NCBI GenBank assembly: GCA_016931435.1
Contig: JAFGET010000022.1
Coordinates: 1-9,248, forward strand
From: Candidatus Omnitrophota bacterium
Lineage (GTDB): Bacteria > Omnitrophota > Gorgyraeia > Gygaellales > Profunditerraquicolaceae
Direction of reading: 5' to 3'
DNA: 9,248 nt
The stretch's first letter is position 1; the number at the start of each line of letters is the position of its first letter. The notes below the pieces were generated by a model. It searched no databases and was not told where the DNA came from. It worked only from the letters and a program-made list of their open reading frames with translations. Made by a program: the position numbers and the translations under genes. Positions 6,219 to 9,248 of this stretch are shown in pieces.

Positions 6219-7046
6219 ATGAAAGTAAAAGACCGGTTAAAGGGTTTCACGCTTTTTGAAATACTCGTTTCCGTAGTGTTGATAGGGATCGGCCTTTACA
6301 CTATGGTCGTCGGGTACCGAGGGGGCACTTTTTTGCTTAGGCAAGCAGAAAACAAGTCCCGCTTGATGAGTGTGGCTTTGGCCAGGATGGAGAGATACCT
6401 GACAAAGTCATACTCTGCCCTTGAGGTAGGTAATTTTACGGGCAGTGAAGTCTATTCCAGCGGAATGAAGGTTGATTGGGAGGCGCTAGTCAGCGAAAGG
6501 CATGCAGGCAGCGCTCCCGGCCCGGTCATTCCGTATAAGCACATCAGTGTCATAGCTTCTTATCTTGAAGATAATATGCGCGGCGGCAAAAATCTAAAAG
6601 AAGCGCGGCTGGTGAATATCAAGCCATACCCTTATATCCACAGCACTTCCAGGAATTTTATCCCCGATGACGCAACTCCCCTTTATGCCAGCACAACTCC
6701 TTCTTCCATAGACGGGGTCAAGCTGGTCTTTGATTATGAGGTAGAAAAAAATCTCCTGGTAGTGTATAATATCGCTATTGATGTAAAGGACCCCGACGGG
6801 CTGGTCCTGCCTTCGGATACGCTTTATACGCAATGCTATTTACAAACGGCAAGCCAGCCGGCTGTAAGTTATCCTATAGAGACGCGCACTCCGCTGCTTA
6901 CGCAGCCTTTGATCAGCAATATAGTGGGCATAAATGATGTAGCTGCCGGAGAGCATACTCTGCTTTTATACTGGAATAAGGAATTCTCAAGAGGAACCGT
7001 AAGCCTGAGGGAAGCTAATATAGTAGTCATGGCTTTTGAAAAATAA
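6219..7046 (+). CDS. Prepilin-type protein, GspI/PilV-like minor pseudopilin
   Basis: The 275-residue product starts with a short basic leader and a textbook prepilin peptidase site: Gly9, then FTLFE, Glu14 at mature +5, and a hydrophobic helix to about 30. The helix continues as a charged amphipathic segment (about 40-62, RQAENKSRLMSVALARMERY). This is typical of GspI/PilV-type minor subunits, although the protein is longer than most GspI proteins. The rest is a soluble domain without cysteines until near residue 207. Upstream of the ATG there is no Shine-Dalgarno match; a weak imperfect stem can be drawn at 6195-6218. The gene is directly followed by a GspJ/PilW-like prepilin gene, the order seen in type II secretion and type IV pilus minor-subunit clusters, whose products assemble the filament tip. 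Exact family placement (GspI, PilV or other) is uncertain. Confidence 0.8.
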   Translation: MKVKDRLKGFTLFEILVSVVLIGIGLYTMVVGYRGGTFLLRQAENKSRLMSVALARMERYLTKSYSALEVGNFTGSEVYSSGMKVDWEALVSERHAGSAPGPVIPYKHISVIASYLEDNMRGGKNLKEARLVNIKPYPYIHSTSRNFIPDDATPLYASTTPSSIDGVKLVFDYEVEKNLLVVYNIAIDVKDPDGLVLPSDTLYTQCYLQTASQPAVSYPIETRTPLLTQPLISNIVGINDVAAGEHTLLLYWNKEFSRGTVSLREANIVVMAFEK

Positions 7047-7047
7047 G

Positions 7048-7623
7048 ATGCTCATGCCACCTAAAAAGGCCTTTACCCTCATTGAATTGCTGGTAGTGAT
7101 GATGCTGGTGGGGGTCTTATGCGTCATAATTTTTTCCTTAGGTAATCTTTTTTTCAGGTATATAAACGCGGATGCCGAGCGTTATAATATATATTCGCAG
7201 ATGGATTATACCCTGGAAGATATGCGGCTGCGTTGTGCCAGCGCCGTGCGCCTAGATAATGTCTCGGCTTTTTCGCCTTCGATCGAGCAGACAAAATCCG
7301 AGTTCGGGTTTTTTGGCGAGTCGGACATCTATAACGTGACGGCGGATGACCTGGATGACAACGTATGGTACAAGTATACGACTGATCCGCTTAACCGGGA
7401 TTTTATACTGGAGACTATAGTCAACGGTTCGGTCGTAGCAAACGAAGTCCTTATCGAGGGGAGATACCAGCCCAACGTGGAATTCACTTATATACCCATG
7501 GATGAACCGAATTTTTTAAGCGTGACCGTTAACGCCGTCAGCGAAAAAGCAGCTGCCGGCTTGCCTAAAAACATTTCTAAAACCGAAAACATAAGTTTTT
7601 GGTTCGTGGATATCGTCCAATGA
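7048..7623 (+). CDS. Prepilin-type protein, GspJ/PilW-like minor pseudopilin
   Basis: From the ATG at 7048 the product has 191 residues. The signal is KKA then FTLIE, with Ala8 at -1 instead of the usual Gly and Glu13 at +5. A hydrophobic helix follows to about residue 35. FFRYINADAERYNIYSQMDYTLEDMRLRC is a typical GspJ/PilW-like amphipathic extension. The remainder is a beta-type domain ending in SFWFVDIVQ. The ATG at 7048 follows the preceding stop by 1 nt. An in-frame TTG at 7036 would give an 11-nt overlap and four extra residues, and an ATG at 7054 would shorten the leader. The mature protein is the same for all three. The stop is overlapped by the next start. Role: minor subunit of a pseudopilus or pilus tip in the inner membrane; the J/W-like label rests on gene order and length. 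Confidence 0.8.
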   Translation: MLMPPKKAFTLIELLVVMMLVGVLCVIIFSLGNLFFRYINADAERYNIYSQMDYTLEDMRLRCASAVRLDNVSAFSPSIEQTKSEFGFFGESDIYNVTADDLDDNVWYKYTTDPLNRDFILETIVNGSVVANEVLIEGRYQPNVEFTYIPMDEPNFLSVTVNAVSEKAAAGLPKNISKTENISFWFVDIVQ

Positions 7624-7943
7624 TATTGATTATCGCTTCCATATTTTTATCCATCTCCATAGTCATTTTTTCTTTTTTGGGGTTTTCTCCCAATATCCAC
7701 CGTATCGTGGAAGGGGATTATATGCGCAAGGCATATTCTAACGCTGCCAAGTACGGCATACAATACGGAGAGCTTGCCACGAGGGCGGATATCATCAATG
7801 CCACAAACAGCACCCTGGTTTTAGAGCAAGGTTATCTTAAGGGCTTAAACGGAAGACCGCAGGACGATCTAAGCTGCGAGATAACCTTGAATAACAGCAC
7901 TATAGAATTAGAAATAAAACACGATATGCTCCCCGCCGATTAA
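7620..7943 (+). CDS. Small single-pass membrane protein, pilin-like shape without prepilin site
   Basis: The ATG at 7620 overlaps the preceding TGA (ATGA), so the gene is probably translationally coupled. The product has 107 residues. A membrane segment lies at about 2-23 right at the N-terminus, followed by a probable helix (EGDYMRKAYSNAAKYGIQYGELATRADII) and a short beta-prone C-terminal part. This helix-then-small-domain shape is pilin-like. However, there is no Gly/Ala-Phe-x-x-x-Glu cleavage motif, and the hydrophobic stretch begins at Met1 with no basic leader. It occupies the place that GspK (the tip subunit, which lacks Glu5) or PilX takes after I/V- and J/W-type genes, but GspK is usually about three times longer. 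One cysteine is present. An upstream in-frame TTG (7599) is less attractive than the coupled ATG. No family recognised. Confidence 0.65.
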   Translation: MILIIASIFLSISIVIFSFLGFSPNIHRIVEGDYMRKAYSNAAKYGIQYGELATRADIINATNSTLVLEQGYLKGLNGRPQDDLSCEITLNNSTIELEIKHDMLPAD

Positions 7944-8083
7944 GGCCGCTTCTTCCCAACTCCTTATTTTTCCGAGCCTTCTGATAGAGCTGTCCTCATT
8001 GCCGCGCGAGGTTTGATCTTTGGCGTTATTACAAAAGATTATATTGCCCTGGATGGATTCCGGATGTAAAATATCTACACTAT

Positions 8084-8089
8084 TATAAT
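8084..8089 (+). promoter_or_regulatory. Probable -10 box (TATAAT) for the ATP-grasp/S66 peptidase pair
   Basis: A perfect TATAAT lies 45 nt upstream of the GTG start at 8134, in an A/T-rich patch. No good -35 box is found at 16-18 nt spacing (the sequence there is around CCGGATGT), so the promoter may need an activator or be weak. Transcription would start near 8096. Confidence 0.4.
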
Positions 8090-8121
8090 AACGGAATAAA
8101 GCGCTCTTAGGTTATGTAAAG

Positions 8122-8129
8122 AAAGGAGG
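8122..8129 (+). promoter_or_regulatory. Strong ribosome binding site that sets the GTG start
   Basis: AAAGGAGG ends 4 nt before the GTG at 8134. The strength of this site is the main reason to accept the non-ATG start of the ATP-grasp gene. Confidence 0.7.
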
Positions 8130-8133
8130 CTGG

Positions 8134-9120
8134 GTGGAAACGTTTGATTTCGGTATCGGATGGCGCATAGAAAACGACGATGAAGAGCTTTTTATAAAGG
8201 CGCTTAAAGCGGAATGCGAAGCGCGCAGGCTGAAATTTATCTATATCCACACCAAGTCCCTTTCTCCCCTGGTGAATAAGATAAAAAAGGGCGAATTCAG
8301 GTTGAAATTCTATCTTGATATGGCTTCCGAGACCCATGATTCCAAAGACGATTTTACCCAGTTTACCTACGCCCTGAAAGACTCGGGCACAAGGGTCGTG
8401 GCCGATCCCGACGACGTAAAGGCCGCTTCCGACAAATCTATCACCCATTTTGACCTGGCGCGCGATAATATACCCGTCCCCTTTACCATACTTATCAGGA
8501 ACTGGGAGCCGACACGAAAGCTCACCGAAGAGGAAAAAGAGCAGCTGGGTTTTCCTTTTGTGATCAAGCCGGCTTTAGGATACGCGCGCGAAGGCGTAAA
8601 GATCATAAACAGCAAATGGACCCTAAAGGAGATCGCCGAGGCGCGTAAGTATGACCCGGGAGACAATTTTTTGCTCCAGGAGTTTATAGAGCCGAAGGAG
8701 TTAGGGGGCGAGCCGGCGTGGTTCCGCATATTTCATTTATTCGGGGAGATCATCCCCTGTTGGTGGAATCCCGAGACCCACATTTACAGGCAGGTCACAT
8801 TAAAGGAAATGGATGAATTCAAGTTGTTGCCCCTTACGCGTATCACTACGGAGATCGCCAGGGTGACTAAAATAGACTGGTTTTCCTGTGAAATAGCGGT
8901 AAGCAAAAAAAACGGGAAATTCATCGTCATCGATTATATGAATGACCAGTGTTCGATCGTCCCCCAATCAAAATATAAAGACGGCGTACCGGATGATCTG
9001 GTGGCTCATATCACCGGCAGGATGGTCGAGAAGGCCTGGCAGTATATACAGGGCAGGTTTACCCTTACCCACCGGGCTATCTGGCTGCCGAAGATACAGG
9101 TAAAAGACCAGAATGTATAA
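8134..9120 (+). CDS. ATP-grasp (RimK-like) carboxylate-amine ligase family protein
   Basis: This is a 328-residue protein with a GTG start. An N-terminal alpha/beta domain (about 1-95) precedes the ATP-grasp core. In the core, FPFVIKPALGYAREGVKII (140-158) supplies the ATP-binding Lys145 and the flexible glycine loop. FLLQEFIEP (179-187) is the hinge segment with Glu183. WFSCEIAVSKKNGKFIVIDYMNDQC (249-273) gives Glu253 and the metal-binding Asp267/Asn270. ATP-grasp ligases activate a carboxylate as acyl phosphate and join it to an amine or similar nucleophile. The protein is probably cytosolic, with no signal or membrane segment. Its last 8 nt overlap the start of an LD-carboxypeptidase-like gene, which points to a peptide or peptidoglycan-type substrate. 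The residue pair D267...N270 replaces the more usual E-x-N at the metal site, as in some divergent RimK-like members. Substrate unknown. Confidence 0.8.
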   Translation: METFDFGIGWRIENDDEELFIKALKAECEARRLKFIYIHTKSLSPLVNKIKKGEFRLKFYLDMASETHDSKDDFTQFTYALKDSGTRVVADPDDVKAASDKSITHFDLARDNIPVPFTILIRNWEPTRKLTEEEKEQLGFPFVIKPALGYAREGVKIINSKWTLKEIAEARKYDPGDNFLLQEFIEPKELGGEPAWFRIFHLFGEIIPCWWNPETHIYRQVTLKEMDEFKLLPLTRITTEIARVTKIDWFSCEIAVSKKNGKFIVIDYMNDQCSIVPQSKYKDGVPDDLVAHITGRMVEKAWQYIQGRFTLTHRAIWLPKIQVKDQNV

Positions 9121-9248
9121 ACGCAAGCTGAGAAAGCCCCGTCGCCTTGAAAAAGGCAATGTCATCGGCATCGTCGCTCCTGCCTGGTCTTTTAATCCCC
9201 AGAGTTTTAAAGAGGGAGTGGCAAAGCTCAAGGATATGGGCTTTCGGG
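9113..9248 (+). CDS. LD-carboxypeptidase / MccF-like (peptidase S66) N-terminus, 3' truncated
   Basis: The ATG at 9113 opens a frame that runs to the window edge (45 codons). It begins MYKRKLRKPRRLEKGNVIGI and continues VAPAWSFNPQSFKEGVAKLKDMGF. The KPxxLxxGxxIGIVAPA opening and the following helix with LKxMGF match the N-terminus of the S66 family (LdcA LD-carboxypeptidase and MccF microcin-C immunity peptidase). These cytosolic serine peptidases cleave an amide next to a D- or nucleotidyl-linked residue. The catalytic Ser, Glu and His lie beyond the window. The start overlaps the ATP-grasp gene by 8 nt in another frame, implying co-transcription and coupling. Muropeptide recycling and processing or detoxification of the ligase product are the main alternatives. 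Confidence 0.75.
   Translation, partial: MYKRKLRKPRRLEKGNVIGIVAPAWSFNPQSFKEGVAKLKDMGFR

Larger units (their letters stand above)
7944..8133. other. Intergenic region between the pseudopilin operon and the ATP-grasp gene
   Basis: This 190-nt gap shows no terminator hairpin with a U-tract and no tRNA-like fold. The frame of the preceding gene stays open for 41 codons after its stop, to a TAA at 8067. The minus strand also has an open stretch (8111 to 7908) with no usual start codon. The right part holds the probable promoter and ribosome binding site of the ATP-grasp gene. Confidence 0.5.

Noticed and set aside
7599..7619. TTG start giving a 114-residue version of the small membrane protein
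   Set aside because: The ATG at 7620 overlapping the preceding TGA is a typical coupled start, and the extension would put charged residues of no known signal type before the membrane segment.
7944..7975. Possible terminator (AAGG...CCTT followed by a T-run) after the pilin-type operon
   Set aside because: Only four base pairs can form around an 18-nt loop, and the T-run is interrupted.
8107..8448. Minus-strand open frame of 113 codons opposite the ATP-grasp gene
   Set aside because: The + strand there has ATP-grasp domain sequence with a strong ribosome binding site; the minus frame has no recognisable family and no upstream signals.

Overview
The window is bacterial, gene-dense and entirely coded on the + strand, with short gaps and several overlaps. 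I infer a Gram-negative-type cell envelope from the heptosyltransferase-like glycosyltransferase, the pseudopilins and the exported proteins. Three things recall Omnitrophota or a related PVC-type candidate phylum: polytopic membrane proteins with C-terminal TPRs, a GT9 enzyme with a C-terminal four-cysteine motif, and a prepilin with a KKAFTLIE-type leader. That assignment is an impression and was not tested.

Region 1 (1-3538) is a surface-glycan block. It holds the C-terminal part of a GT-C/TMTC-like membrane protein with TPRs, cut by the left edge of the window. Next come a GT9 (heptosyltransferase-like) enzyme and, 4 nt later, a complete second GT-C/TMTC-like protein with three TPRs. The two GT-C proteins are paralogues flanking the GT9. 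The GT9 has Ala where WaaC-type enzymes have the catalytic Asp.

Region 2 (3539-7943) is the most unusual part. A good extended -10 promoter and a perfect 8-bp inverted repeat precede six tightly packed genes. In order these are a GspG-like prepilin, a large secreted protein with 34 cysteines packed into about 264 residues, a second secreted protein whose C-terminal half resembles that of the first, a GspI/PilV-like prepilin, a GspJ/PilW-like prepilin, and a 107-residue single-pass membrane protein whose start overlaps the preceding stop (ATGA). No pilus ATPase, platform protein, secretin or prepilin peptidase is present, so the machinery must be elsewhere. The set looks like a specialised pseudopilus with dedicated disulfide-rich exported partners, possibly tip or adhesin components. 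That role is inference.

Region 3 (7944-9248) starts with a 190-nt gap containing a perfect TATAAT. It is followed by an ATP-grasp (RimK-like) ligase with a strong ribosome binding site. The first 45 codons of an LD-carboxypeptidase/MccF-like (peptidase S66) gene overlap the ligase by 8 nt and run off the right edge. The ligase-peptidase pair suggests making and cleaving an amide or peptide bond on a shared, unknown substrate.

I found no RNA genes, CRISPR arrays, insertion sequences or convincing terminators.
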